This document shows, one piece after another, positions 44,606-56,461 of a DNA stretch of 64,000 bases. Location of the stretch: positions 32,204-96,203 of the forward strand of contig JAMKCH010001670.1 in the NCBI GenBank assembly GCA_023653785.1, in the 5' to 3' direction. The notes below the pieces were generated by a model. The model worked only from the letters and a program-made list of their open reading frames with translations. It had not been told where the DNA came from and made no database searches. This DNA comes from Ophioderma brevispina. Taxonomy: Eukaryota; Echinodermata; Ophiuroidea; Amphilepidida; Ophiodermatidae. Every line of letters begins with the position of its first letter. Positions within the stretch are counted from its first letter, which is position 1. The translations under genes and the position numbers were made by a program.

Positions 44606-45022
44606 TGTGTCGCCTACCGTCGCGGTTTGTGAATGATAGGCCTCACATGACCTTTGAGCTTGATATGTGACCTTTGACCTCATAAACAAATGAGGGATTG
44701 CATGTAAACTCCATAAACCAAGCTTGGTTCCAATTGCACTTCAACTTTTCAAATGAGGTCAATATTACATTTCAGCCTATTTTAGAACTTGACCTCACAT
44801 GACCTTTGACCTTGATATGTGACCTTTGACCTCATCAACAAATGGGGGATGTCATGTTTCACCTGTGACCCAAATTTGGTTTAAATCCATCAAAGTATGT
44901 GGATATTACTGTTATTACAGGCAAATGTTAACCCTTTTTCACAACAACAAACATCAACAACAGACAACAACAGGGGACAAAGTGATCCCTATGTGTCTTT
45001 CTGCCTTAAGGCAGGCGACACA
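44606..45022. mobile_element. Element with TGTGTCGCCT ends and TGACCTTTGACCT repeats
   Basis: Inverted ends TGTGTCGCCT (44606-44615) and AGGCGACACA (45013-45022), with similarity continuing a few bases inward. Inside, TGACCTTTGACCT occurs at 44668, 44800 and 44820, and a variant at 44648, within two roughly 140-base direct repeats. TGACCTTTGACCT is the complement of AGGTCAAAGGTCA, a textbook DR1 element for nuclear receptors (RXR/HNF4 type). Non-coding. Confidence 0.6.
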
Positions 45023-45327
45023 CAAACACATTCCTACATGCTCCTAATCACATGAAAACCATCCATTTTGAGAAAGGCTTTTTAAAAACTTAGGCATTTT
45101 TCCAAATGTTTATATTTTGAGAATGAGCAGGTCAAGCATTATAATTCTTTCACAGAGGAGGTAAGCATATATGACTATTAAATGGTATCATATAAATCAG
45201 AATAACAATTATTAATTATGAATTCCAGGTCCATCACAAATTGAATGATTGGATATTTCTATTGAATTCTATCTAATCATTTAACCCTTTCGACCCTGGT
45301 ATACTTCGTCCGGCCTGAACTAATAAG

Positions 45328-45466
45328 GAATGATGTCATAGCTTTCGCGCAACTATTGTGCATGCGTATCACGCATGCCGACTTTCACGCTCGCGATTAT
45401 AGTTGCGGCTTACTGCAATTCATACGTTTAAGACTGCGTGAAAGCTATGACATCACTCCTTAAGAG
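45328..45466. repeat. Nested inverted repeat within the 45300-46244 element
   Basis: AAGGAATGATGTCATAGCTT at 45328 is mirrored by AAGCTATGACATCACTCCTT ending at 45466. The middle holds GCATGCG-ATCACGCATGC. It is probably a separate small MITE. Confidence 0.65.
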
Positions 45467-45529
45467 ACATGAGGAGATTTCCAGAAAGAAGCGCCCCCAA
45501 TTTTTCTCGAACCTAGGTTTTTTACATAA

Positions 45530-45935
45530 AGACCCCAAAAAAAGTAACGCAGCATGTCTAAATACCCATAGGTTACAAACCATTGGTCTTTGCACGAAAA
45601 CATAAAATTATATCAATAGTTTGTTTTCTTCCGTAAATTATAATACCCTTCTTGCCCCATTGCGATCAATATTGCCAACACAATACCATTATAAGAAAAT
45701 CTCCCCCTTTTTTAAAGTTGCAATAAAAGGTATAGCCATATTGATTGCCATTCAGTGAAAGACCGCATTCTTCCGCACGAAGTGTGTGTCACTTTAAATG
45801 CATGGTTGTGTATTGTAACCTTGTAATAATGTCTTCAGATGCAACTTTGAAAATGTGACACATTTTCGTAAAATGGACATTGTGTTGGCGATATTGATCA
45901 CAATGGAGCAACTTTTTGGGGTCTTTATTTGGAAT
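45530..45935. repeat. Second nested inverted repeat within the 45300-46244 element
   Basis: ATAAAGACCCCAAAAAAAGT near 45535 is mirrored by TTTTTGGGGTCTTTATTT near 45915-45932. Further in, TTGCGATCAATATTGCCAAC is mirrored by GTTGGCGATATTGATCACAA. Confidence 0.6.
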
Positions 45936-46244
45936 GCTTACCAATGTATTAGATCACACCTGAAGTGAATAAGCCGAATACGTCGCCTTTATTTAATAAG
46001 ATGATGACTTAGTAGTTTCTGTCGTGCATGACAGAAAGTCAAAGCATGGTTTTCTATGGGGAACGATTACAATAGCAGGCAAGTTCAAAACAAGGTTTGG
46101 GGTTTTCTTTTGCACCTGTTTGTCCAATAAACCTTCCAAATGTTCTCGGTAGGTGGTCTACAACCGATCCGGTGAAATTTGAGAGAAATTCATATCTTAA
46201 AACAATCTCCTCCTGTCACTTAAGTTAAGGCCGGACGAAGTATA

Positions 46245-46964
46245 AATTTTGTATAAGTTATAACACAAAGGTCAGTGGCTTTTGAGATGGCTTCCCAAAT
46301 GTTTGCACTCATTCTGAAAAGACACCAACAAAGACTAGGTTTGTTTGGACTCATTTAAATATGCATTTTTCATGCTGAATCTGAATATGGATCTGGAAAA
46401 TTTTTAAAATGACATTTTGGAAACAAATATTGGCAATTGTTAATCTTTGAGGGTAAATTTCTATGCATCATTTATGTCAAAACTCCTTGCTAAGTATTTT
46501 ATTTGCTAGAAACGCTCAGGTGTTCTATTGATCCCAAAGAGTTAAATAAGCAGGCCATTTAATATGTTGACTAACCATCAGCTTCAATGTGCAATACTAT
46601 TTATGTACCTCCTGTATGAAAGAAAAAAAAATCATTAAATTTCTCAACCTTCCAATTCCAAAATAGATCAATTTTCAAACTACCCAATTTTAAAGGGCTG
46701 AAATAAAATTAATTCTTGAGGGGGGCTACCAAAAAACGTTATTAGAATCATTGAAGTCCTGCCTTTCAAAGGAATGTGTTTTTATATCACTGCTACTCTA
46801 ATCTAAAAATAGGTTTTCAGAAAGATACTCAAACCACCCTATAACAATCGCTTTAGCAGCCAACGTAGCTTCATCTGTTATTCATGCATATTGTTCTCGA
46901 TTATTAAACAAGAACAATATACCGCAAGCTCCAGTAAAATCCTGCAGCACACTGCACATATATT
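46245..46964. other. Unassigned AT-rich DNA, no gene seen
   Basis: No domain, RNA or shared repeat was recognised. Confidence 0.55.
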
Positions 46965-47036
46965 TTATGTCATCTTCCTTTGGGATATTTGCCTTTGCTT
47001 TGTTTGGCTTGTATTGAGTACAAGATTTTCAACAAG
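46965..47036 (-). CDS. Exon-like segment related to 41297-41424 (weak)
   Basis: On the minus strand CTGTGTATCTTATTTCAG is followed by CTTGTTGAAAATCTTGTAC and AAGCCAAACAAAGCAAAGGC, matching CTGTGTAACTTATTTCAG and the following AAAATCCCGTAC, GCCAAACGGAAGAGGAAGGC at 41384-41440. The frame gives LVENLVLNTSQTKQRQ and a stop. Either a duplicated alternative last exon or an unrecognised repeat. Confidence 0.2.
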   Translation of the reverse strand, partial: LVENLVLNTSQTKQRQISQRKMT

Positions 47037-47354
47037 CTGAAATAAGATACACAGAAAATATACTTTTTGAATAATTCCAGAGTTCAATTGTAATTGTTTT
47101 ATTATCATAACATAATTATGTAATTTATGACATTTATACTGTAATTGAATTTTTTATTAAAATTTTGTTCACTTAGCAATGGTACTTCTAATTAAAATTT
47201 GTATTAATTTGTATTGGTAATTCTAATTAAAATTTGTAGTAAAAGTAGTAGACAATTACCTTTAACACTTTAGGCTTAAAAATGGTTCAAGGTCATCCCA
47301 GGGTAAAAATTTTAGAATGCACAGACTCTTCTTCTTAAAGGCAGATGGCCTGAT

Positions 47355-47645
47355 TTAAGTACCTAAAGTTTTCATCTTGATAGAATAGCCTTCACCCCAA
47401 AACCCCATCTGCAAAGTTTTACACCGATATTTAAATCTATTTTAATGTGAGAGCTAAAATGCGATTTGTAAGCCCTGTAGAGTACCGTGTACAAAGCTAA
47501 TATTGGTTGACCAAAATGGAGTACATTTTTGCTCACAACTTCACAACCAAACATCATTTTGTCCTAAAATTTCGGAGTGTAAATGAGACAAACAGTAGCT
47601 TTCTTCAGATAACAACATTTTGGCCACTTCCAGTAAAATATGTGG
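47355..47645 (+). repeat. Interspersed repeat R4, copy 2
   Basis: Same ordered blocks as 27430-27725: TTTTCATCTTGATAG, CCTTCACCCCAAAA, GTGAGAGCTAAA, TAAGCCC-GTAGAGTAC, AACCAAACATC and TTTTGGCCACTTCCAGTAAA. The opening block seen at 27340 is absent here. Confidence 0.65.
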
Positions 47646-48592
47646 TTCTGGGTTCTTCATACTTTTGCATAGTAAGGTCAAATAAAGTTATGTACTTGTT
47701 TGACATTTACGGTACAATTATGAAAGTAATACTCATAGGGACCACAGGGTCAATGGGGGAACAGCACTCATCTAGCTTATATTTCCTGTTCTAACATTGC
47801 CCATACGATCCAATTTGAAATTGGATCATTATAAATATTTACCCCATGATGACCTTGAACAGTTTTTGGCCTGTCATGTAAACACAAGATGTTGTAATAT
47901 ATCAACTATACCTTATTCCATTGAACATGTATATACCCCTTTAACCCTGTATGAAACATGTTCATTAAATTTACCCCTTCCCTGTTAATTTACCTCTTCC
48001 ATATCTCAAAATGCTCAAAGATGACAAAGTAGCATCACCAAGATTTGGAATTACCAGCTCAATGTTGCCTAAAAACTTATCAATTTTAACATTCGTGCAG
48101 ACTCTTTTGCAAGGTCAAACTGGCCTACTGCAAAACTACAAGTCTTCCCATGGCCGAATCACATGGTTAGTAGCTGTAATGAGCCTCCTTTGCTCATACT
48201 GAGTCACAAATTGTCCTCACAGCTGTTTGACCTCATGCAAATTGTTTATTTTCTAGAGCAATTTTAAGCAGTGGCAACACAGTTTTGACAACTGATTTAA
48301 GTAGGGACATGCAAGAATTAATATCTCTGAAAAAATCCATTGCGGGAATCTTGCCATATAGACCTACAAAGGTCTTGATTTGTATGTTATAGCGCCCTCT
48401 AAAACGTGTGAAAATCATATTTGCCCGCAATGAAATTTCATCAAATTTACACAGGATGAAGATAGTGGAATGAATAAACTAACTTCGTTGTCAAAAGTGT
48501 ACCGCCGTCGATATTTTTTGTTTTATTTTCAGTTTATCATAATAAATGAGACTCTCAAACAGCTGTGTCCTAGACAAATACAATTTTTGTTA
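47646..48592. other. Unassigned DNA, no gene seen
   Basis: Short open frames only (up to 95 codons), with no recognised motif. Confidence 0.55.
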
Positions 48593-48594
48593 TA

Positions 48595-49234
48595 CAGAGT
48601 GTGCCAAAATGCAACATTCAGAAAAAAAAATATTCGAAACATTTCTTGTGTCAATCTTCGCTAAACCTATGTACTGTATGAAGGCCTAATTATTTCTCTA
48701 TCAGCTCCTGTTTACTCCCATTCCATTTGGGTCCCTAGATCCAGAGATAAACTCAATTAAGTGAAAGGGTGTAAATTTTAGTGGGGCCACTTTCACCTGG
48801 ATATGTTTAACCTTGGAAAATAGTGAACATGTATTGAAATGCTTTGGATTTGGTGCATAACTTTCAAAGAAGTGTGAAAAAATTAACATTTTAATGTTTT
48901 AATAGAGGGAGTAGTACTGATTGTAAAAAAGTTGCATTATGTCTCTGATAAAAGTTAAATGTTACACATTGAGCATTGGTTCAAGATGGTCCTCAACCTG
49001 GTAACCATCAACAACCATAATTCACCACTGAAGAGTTGACAACTTTCATTCAGACCAGAAGCCATGCACAAACCATTTGTTTGTATTCTCAATAATTTCC
49101 TAGTAACTGCTTTAATACCAAACAAGAATACAATAAATTTGACATGCTTACGTAATGCTGCTCTAATATCCTTTAAAATTGTCCAAATTGATCGGGGGAG
49201 AGTTTTATGTTGCACTTTTTTGGGGCACACTCTG
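48595..49234. mobile_element. Mariner-type non-autonomous element
   Basis: CAGAGTGTGCCAAAATGCAAC at 48595 and its inverse GTTGCACTTTTTTGGGGCAC, ending CTCTG at 49234, are flanked by TA on both sides (48593-48594, 49235-49236). A minus-strand frame (48955-49263) reads KVQHKTLPRSIWTILKDIRA and LRTILNQCSMCNI but no catalytic domain could be confirmed. Length 640 is too short for a full transposase gene. Confidence 0.65.
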
Positions 49235-49236
49235 TA

Positions 49237-50384
49237 ATTAATGGACTTTAATAACATTAACATAAATTTAATTGCTACTCTTTTGCATACATAATACTTT
49301 CACTTTAACTAATAGAAACATTTAATGTAAGTGGAATAATTATGTGATGATTTTAATAATAATTTGTAATTTGCACATCTTTGAAATTGTCTTTGGCTTG
49401 TGTTTGTTGTGATTTGTTCGTAGTTGTCAAATGAAGATGGGATTTTCATGCACATCTCAGGATTCTATATTTATTCACAAATACCAAAATAATCCTGGCT
49501 AACAGTTAAAAAACAATTCAAAAATTAATAACAGCAGATTCATGACAATCTGTGGGGCCATTGTACATCTGATGACAAAGGTCTGAAATTATAGGTGCAG
49601 AGTTATACTACATGTATAGACACGTCCTAAGAAAGATTTCTGGCTATAGGGGCATCGCAGATTTCTCAGTGAAGGGGCACGAAAGGTTACATAGGGGAGA
49701 AAACTTAAAATTGCTCGAATCTTGTTGAAAAGTACACCAAATTGTTCCTTTTGTTATGAGGATTCCAAACATGCATATAGTTTGTTCATCTACGACCTAT
49801 CGTTTTGGAGTTATAAGATAAAAATGGTGAGAGTAGCCAAAAGATCCATTTCAAAATGTACAAGGTCAAAAAAAAGCTCAGATTTTGGTTAAATGTGAAG
49901 CAAGATGTTCATCGAAATAAAACAATAGAAATAAAATAGTTTTCACCGTCTGCTCTGTTTAGTTATCATGTTATGTGTCCAAGTCTAAAGTATATGTATT
50001 CCACTGCACATTTTATTGGCTAGTGGCCTATTTTATCCTCTACTGTGGAAACAACATGTGATACACTAGTAGTCAAAACTCAAAATGAGTTTCATTTTAA
50101 TCCTTTTGCCAATATGGATATTTTGAGACATTTCTAACCAAAATGGGAGAAATTATTTTTTAATCCTTGTAAAACCAGAAATTTTACTTACATTTTGGTT
50201 ATTTTTAGCAATTTCACTCCATAACTCTAAAACCATAGATCGTATATACATAGTGGGAATATATAAGCAGAAAAAATGGTATAGTTTTCAACAAGATTTG
50301 AGCAATATCAAGTCCCACCAATTTGCTGTGCTAAGTTTTGTCCTCAATTATGGCGCCAGAACTAGAAGTGAGTGAGTCACCATC
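49237..50384. other. Mostly unassigned DNA; R4 fragment at 49740-49830
   Basis: At 49740-49830, TGTTATGAGGATTCCAAACA, CTACGACCTAT and GTTTTGGAGTTATAAGATAAA match the opening of repeat R4 at 27340. Nothing else is recognised. The R4 fragment is truncated and lacks the remaining blocks. Confidence 0.5.
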
Positions 50385-50523
<139 letters not shown>

Positions 50524-50767
50524 TTTTTCCCATGTATTATAAATAAATGAAACTGAAAAAAAATCAACTGAGTAGAAATCACAGTTTACACCACCATTCT
50601 ACACAATTCAAGCTGACAAAATTGCAAAAGTTCTTTTTTGAATCTATAACAGAATAAAAAATGAAAGGCACCATTATGAGGTAGTGGCACACACTTAAGG
50701 TCCTGGAGCAGAAGTTTCAGACAAAATCTTTACAATGCTTTTATAAAAATGTCTATCATAAGTAAAA

Positions 50768-50845
50768 GAAATGACAGTGAGAAAACAAGTGCCCATCCAG
50801 GATTTGAACCTGGGACCTAAACCTTGAAGTGGTGTCCTCCTGAGC
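50768..50845 (-). mobile_element. tRNA-like SINE, copy of a second family, cut by MITE T1
   Basis: On the minus strand: GCTCAGGAGGACACCAC (A-box like), then CCCAGGTTCAAATCCTGG, a perfect T-arm with B box, then GATGGGCAC. The 5' side needed for an acceptor stem is missing: the sequence runs straight into TTAA and MITE T1. The counterpart may resume at 56458 (minus-strand CTGGCTCTTAA). It is a pseudo-tRNA or SINE head, not a functional tRNA. Confidence 0.55.
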
Positions 50846-50923
50846 TTAAAGCGACACTGGCACATTTTCACAAAATATGAAATTTCTTCAATTTGCTCCC
50901 AAATGATAGACTAGGCCATTGGA
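50846..50923. mobile_element. MITE family T1, copy B, left part
   Basis: TTAA then AGCGACACTGGCACATTTTC at 50850 matches the left end of copy A. It runs to GACTAGGCCATTGGA and stops exactly at the LINE-C 3' tail. The remainder is at 56033-56461. Confidence 0.8.
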
Positions 50924-51117
50924 GTTGAGTTGAGTTGAGTTGAGTTAAATCTTTACTAATGTCACACTCACATAAAAAAGTGACCAGCCAATTCTGGCTT
51001 ACGAGTGACAATACATTTGTTTAAAAATACAACTACATGTACATATTAAAAAAAGTTTACACATAGACATCAAACAATATCATAACTATTCAAATACATA
51101 AAAAGATATTTAAAATT

Positions 51118-51500
51118 TCATGTGGATTTCGTCATAAGTAAACGACGACAGGCAAGAATATTATTGGCAAATTTAGCAACCTGGCGACCACAGTCGCCAT
51201 TGCTTAAAGACATTAAAAAAATAAATTTATCATGATCTGTAAGACTTTGAAATGTTGGGTTTTTACTATTAATTTTGCTATACAGCTGAGCTCTACCTTC
51301 ATTGTATTGGGGACACAATATAAAACAATGAAACTCATCCTCAATACCATTATCACAAATTTTGCATGTTCTCTCATTAAGAGGAATATTATTATATCTA
51401 CCTATTTCGATACCAATTGGAGCACATCCAAATCTGAATAAAGCTAGTGCACGACGATGGGATCTCTTCATATACGGGAACGTCACAGTAATCGTCAACT
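51118..51500 (-). pseudogene. LINE-C C-terminal segment with CCHC-like finger
   Basis: The longest intact piece of LINE-C, 126 codons. It reads RRALALFRFGCAPIGIEIGR and then CKICDNGIEDEFHCFILCPQ. The C-X2-C-X8-H-X4-C spacing fits the zinc-binding tail found after the reverse transcriptase in CR1/L2-like LINEs. It ends naturally before the 3' untranslated part. Confidence 0.75.
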
Positions 51501-52266
51501 GAGAGTTGAATGATTTAAAAGTCGCATATGTAGATCGTCATTTGTTAACAACAACTGTTTTTACCTTTTTTCTAAAATATACGTACACAGAAGCGGCATC
51601 TTAATCAACGGTTTTCATCAACAAAAAGACCTGCATTACATGTTTTTTGTCCACAATAGTGCGGGTGCCCACTTGTTCAGCCCAAGTCAAATCAAGCTCA
51701 ATTCAGTTATTAAAAAAGAACCCTGTTTTTAACACAGTCCAGGTTTTTATCTTCTACTATTTGGCAATATTTTTAGACCATGTCAAAAAAAACGCTGGTT
51801 GTGCCACTGCTTGATTATCCAGGCTGTGAGCGCCTACTGCAACAGCCTACGTACGCCACTGTGCATCTGTATCGAAAAAACGAAAGGGGGTATCCCAAGG
51901 CAAGAATCGCCCAAATTGCATATTTGGGTATAGGAGGGTTTACCAACACCTAAAAAATCTGCAGCCCCATAAAAACCAGTTGATGAAGAATATTCCCGCA
52001 CTCCCCACACCCCACTACTACCATATTCTACAAATAGGGCAAACAAGATACTCAAAACTTTTAGAATAAGTAACAAAATTTTACCACCGACACATTTATG
52101 TTACTGATAAGAACCAACCCAATGCACGGGCTGCAATGCAGCCAGGTCTAATTATGGTGAGACTCTAGTAATCGTACTATTCATTGAACCCATAAACACA
52201 AGAATATTTATAGCCAAAACTGTATCCCAATCAATATTGCCATATTTTAAATGCAAAAGTATTTCA

Positions 52267-53180
52267 TCAGTGGGATTTTGGACGAAAGTGTACACTGGTT
52301 TTCTTTACTTGCGATAATGAATGCGCCATTTCGTTAGCCCAAAGAAACCACCCGTCAAGCATCATTTGCACAAACCCGTTCCTCTCTGACTCATTACAAT
52401 AGGGGTCCCGCATACATAACAATAGCATTGTTGATAGTCCACAAGGAATGCCACAATTAAGGGCTCTAATTTCATCAACAATACGGTTAAGTGTAATGGT
52501 TAAGGATAAAAATCGGCAGAGCAAACATGCAGCCGGTTGTTTCAGCGCCGATTATTGTCACAACCATTTGTTTTTAACGCCATTACTGTAAAGACCGGCA
52601 GCACATTTCACATCAGGCATAATACTCTTATTGAGTATAAAATTGACGATGCGTACCCAATAGAATCTCAGTTTGAAACCCATAACAGTCACGAATTTAC
52701 TCTATCAAAAGCCTTGCTATCATCGATAAGACTGCATACGTAGCTTTGTTTACACAATGTTTCGTAAATGGATCTGAACGAGCGATAAAAGATACAAAGT
52801 CCAGGCCACCTCTCTACTTTGTTCTTAACCCATTTTGTCAATCAGCTATATTATTGTGCTTTCCCAAGCCCTACTTAGATAAACGGTGTTCTGATAAACA
52901 TCACAATATATCTTGCAAACCACCGATATTAAGGTTCTACCGGACGATAACAATCATGGGGTCCCTAGTCCTTGTTCCAGCTTTAGGAATTGGATTTATA
53001 AGACCATACTTCCACTGAGATATACACAGGTGCCAGTTTTTTAAAACATTGGTATTAAAATAACATGCAAAATTTAGCAGCACAATTTCTTTTTTCAAAG
53101 TTTCATGCAATGTATACAGTCCACTCACTGCTGCTGTATGTTTAATTTTAGCAGTTTCTACTGGCAACGCCACACTTCAT
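52267..53180 (-). pseudogene. LINE-C reverse transcriptase, broken
   Basis: From 53080 down on the minus strand: SQWKYGLINPIPKAGTRTRDP (RT finger entry), IDDSKAFDRVN near 52690-52720 (first catalytic Asp), LNRIVDEIRALNCGIPCGL near 52450. The place of YADD reads CMRDP with NESERNGFVQ after it near 52400. WANEMAHSLSQVKKTSVHFRP follows near 52300. The catalytic box is destroyed and several frames are needed to follow the domain. Confidence 0.75.
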
Positions 53181-54238
53181 CAAACATTGCAAAAGTTAGA
53201 TTATCCCCAATATAAGTCATTATAACCGTAGCGATACTCAGAGAATATGGCCAATTAGGTGCCTTAGGTATTTTTCAAAAACGTATCGTCGAATTCATTA
53301 CCATCGACATCATCAATGTGGCAGAAAGGATGCTCCCATTTTTTAATTTCCAAAACACTTTCCTGGTCATCAGTTATTTCACCATTAATCGGTTTGATAA
53401 CCTCGGAGTGGTATATTATGTTTCTTCAGAATAGCACCGCACTACGACCATTTCCTTCCAAAATACAGTGGGGTCCTTATTTAATAAGTCATCGAGTTCA
53501 TTAGCTTTAGAAGCCTGGAAGTTGCGTTTAGATGTACGCGAACAGCTTTATCAAAACTTTTATGGGCTGTTGTTATCAAGCAAATAAAAAAATACATCTT
53601 CCTAGAATGCTGGTTTACATTTCACCCTTGCGTTTTGTGTTGAATCCAGGCAACATCCGCCCATGATGAGACCTGCACTTCATCATTCCACCCAAAGACA
53701 GTTTTTGGGGTCTGGTCTCCTTTCGTACACTTGTGCCCTTCCTTTATCACTAAAACTTCTTTTCAACTGATGACCTAACAAGATCATCGAATTTATCAAG
53801 TGCATAGGGGGGTCATACAAACATCTGCAGTACAGGATGCAACAGAATATTAGCTCTGCAATTGAATTTTAGTCAGCAGCGGTCAGTGTATCATATCTGC
53901 CAGAAAGATGGGATAACATCGTTTAATTTTATTATTTTATTCAAACTTGGACATTCATACAGTGAGAATTTCAGTTGAATAGTACAAGCATAACACTAGT
54001 AAAGCTTGGTAGAAACCCGAATTTCCAATATACAAGAAGGGTCAGGCACAACTGACTCTTCAAGGTATAATTTAAGTGTGACGCAAATTTCTGTTCACCA
54101 CCTTTACTTCAAAATTTGAAGTTCATTCACACAACTGATCATATGGCGACAAGTAACAATAGTCAACAACGGATTAACCCTTTTTTTGCACACACATGTA
54201 TAAATTATTAGTAGGCAGATCTTCAATCTACCATTCAA

Positions 54239-54720
54239 CTACACGGTATTTGCATTTCCCAAAATCATTAAAAGGGTATTACCATAAGAATTAACATAAA
54301 ATCGATAACATGTCCGAGTGGTGTCACTGTCATCGCCGTCCTTCAATGAAATCAGAGTGTGATCGCAACAATCGGCATTAAAATCCCCACAGATCTGCAT
54401 ATGCCCAATATCTTGAAATTTATGATACCACCAAAGTGCATCAAAAAATTCTTCACAATACCCCCCCCTATAGAATTTCATAAGGTAAATAGCAACAACA
54501 CACTGTTAAACATTCTTTGTTATGTTCTTACTAAGTAAACTTTTCGGGCAACAAATACCTGCAAATTAGTTGAAAATTTTATCATATACATTTCGCACCA
54601 GAATAAAGCTCAGAAGAGCGTTGATGGACAAGAATTCCTATGGCCTCCTGAGCCACGTATTTTGTGGCTTTGATTGGATGTACATCACACGGTTTTGCCC
54701 ACACCGATAAATAATGAGAA
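54239..54720 (-). pseudogene. LINE-C endonuclease fragment
   Basis: The minus strand gives EEFFDALWWYHKFQDIGHMQ followed by ICGDFNADCCD. The ICGDFN-R-GD motif, with its catalytic Asp and Asn, is a hallmark of apurinic-type LINE endonucleases. RFYVNSYGNTLLMILGNANT follows as in CR1/L2. The N-terminal half (up to about 55000) is scarcely readable. Confidence 0.7.
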
Positions 54721-55515
54721 ACATTGCAGCTCCACATGTGAATTGTTTTCAGTGAGTTTCCACAGACAGATAATAGGTCAAAGTCACATGCTTTTTATTA
54801 GAGGGCGTTTTCACGAAAGAGTCGGAAACAGTTCCCATGCACCCACCTTCACTGTGTCCACAACCAATGTAAGCCATGGCACGCGCAAGGGGGAACGCGA
54901 CCAGCGTTAATCCTAGGTCGATGATCCTGTATCTTTCCGTGGGTTACTAACATATCTTCTGATAGAAGCGGTGGTTTCTCGGGTACAGTTTTACCGACGC
55001 GTCGGAAATTTTTGCTTTTTTTGCCATCCTGAAAAGCTTGGATCTGCTACAGAATTTGCAAGCGTTGACGCTCTTTGCTAGTCAGATTCTAGTATCATCG
55101 GTGTTTAATATAGGCTAGGAGGGCTCTTCCTTCATACAAACACGAGCACGTTTTAAAATATCTCTTTATTCTCGTAAGTGACAGAAACCATTAAAAATAA
55201 TATGGTCGGTGTCTTTTATCATCCTTAATTCGACGACCAGTGGGCGAGTTGGGGCGTGCGTGGTCCAACAACCAAACAGTTAGAACCAAGTTAGTCCTCA
55301 TAGTACCTATTAATAATTTCCTGCCGCCTCAGTGGATTCTCATATGTAGTTTTTCTGGGCCATAATTACACAGCAATAAGTTATGTCTACGTGAATGGAA
55401 AAACGCTCCAAATTGTCTCTTGATTCCTTTAAGAACTTGAATCACTTCATAGGGCTTTTTGATTGTGGGACTGTATTTCGAGTTAGATTGTTCCATTCGA
55501 CAAATTTACTTTCAA

Positions 55516-55698
55516 TCAGCCTTGAGTGGCATGTCTAAGCTGATGGAAACTCAAGAGAATGACCGTAAAAGTGGCCCGGGTTGCAATTATTGGTTCCACA
55601 ATTTTTTCGAATTCATTATGTTGAGACTGCAACTGAGCAATAGCTGTCCTCAGAGAAGTCTGGCCTTGGTCATTATAGAGTCGAAGATCTTCTAACAA
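55516..55698 (-). pseudogene. LINE-C ORF1 coiled-coil fragment
   Basis: A 60-codon minus-strand piece reads LRTAIAQLQSQHNEFEKIVE, with a heptad-like spacing of hydrophobic residues. ORF1 proteins of LINEs carry such coiled coils to trimerise and bind the RNA. Its place at the 5' end of LINE-C fits. Identification rests on position and composition only. Confidence 0.4.
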
Positions 55699-56032
55699 CT
55701 GTGGTCAAATTCGTACTCATGAACAGTTATCAGTTTGTATGGCCAAACTTGCTCGGCAGCGTTGACTCTGAGGTAATGCTTGTTCTGTACGGCGTGTGCC
55801 GAGCGAGTATCACGGAGATTGACATATTCCAAGTTATAATTTAATACCGCTTACCTGTCGGCAAAATACACACATAAATGACCAAAAATGTTCTGTAGTA
55901 TTACGCGGTATTCAATACTATCCACTTATAGGGATACAAGATGGATGGATTTCAAGGAGACGTGAATTTTTACGAAAATTTCAACTCGGTAGCGAACAAA
56001 ATAAACACAACCAACCATCTGAATAGCGCCCT

Positions 56033-56461
56033 CCATTGGAAGAAGTTAGAATATATTTTACACATAAAAATAGCATGCCGAAACAGATTAATACGATACA
56101 TTAATAATGAAGGCCAAAGACATCTAGGGAATTTGTAGTTAACTTTTTAAGTTTGCTGTAACTTATATCCACAAATGTCTAGATTACTGATATCAGAGAC
56201 TCGTATATATTAAAACCACAAAGGGTCACAGGCCTGTCAAACAAGGTGCATGCGCGAGAATTTCCGTCTGCTGAAATGTCGCCCGCCGGCGACATTAATT
56301 ATAAAAAAAATCGTTCTGTTTACACCCTAAGCGCGCTGATTTGGGCGTTATATTTCAGGTGAGGGCTATTGTATATAAAAGCTTTACAACCATCCACAAA
56401 TAATCAATCTTTGAAAAATCTAGAGGATGCACTATTTTTCAATGTGCCAGTGTCTCTTTAA
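56033..56461. mobile_element. MITE family T1, copy B, right part
   Basis: Resumes with CCATTGGAAGAAGTTAGAAT and matches copy A to the end: ACACATAAAAATA, CAAAGACATC, AACAAGGTGCATGC, the CGCCGGCGACATTAATTATA palindrome, TATATAAAAGCTTTA and AATGTGCCAGTGTCTCT, ending in TTAA at 56458-56461. Confidence 0.8.

Larger units (their letters stand above)
45300..46244. mobile_element. DNA transposon relic with 17-bp perfect inverted ends
   Basis: TATACTTCGTCCGGCCT at 45300-45316 is exactly mirrored by AGGCCGGACGAAGTATA at 46228-46244. No transposase frame is visible in the 945 bases. The interior contains two further inverted structures (45328-45466 and about 45530-45935), so it appears built of nested palindromes or repeated insertions. 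Confidence 0.75.
50924..56032 (-). mobile_element. LINE-C, apparently full-length, with target-site duplication
   Basis: CCATTGGA occurs on both sides (50916-50923 and 56033-56040), splitting MITE T1 copy B. The 3' end is at the low coordinate, marked by an (AACTC)n tail (GAGTT repeats at 50924-50946). Going up, the minus strand holds a C-terminal zinc-finger segment, reverse transcriptase, endonuclease and a coiled-coil ORF1 fragment, in the order expected of a CR1/L2-like LINE. At 5,109 bases it is long enough to be complete. All frames are damaged. Confidence 0.85.

Noticed and set aside
50768..50845. Functional tRNA gene
   Set aside because: The T-arm is perfect, but no acceptor stem or complete D-arm can be formed. 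The 5' side is cut by the MITE.
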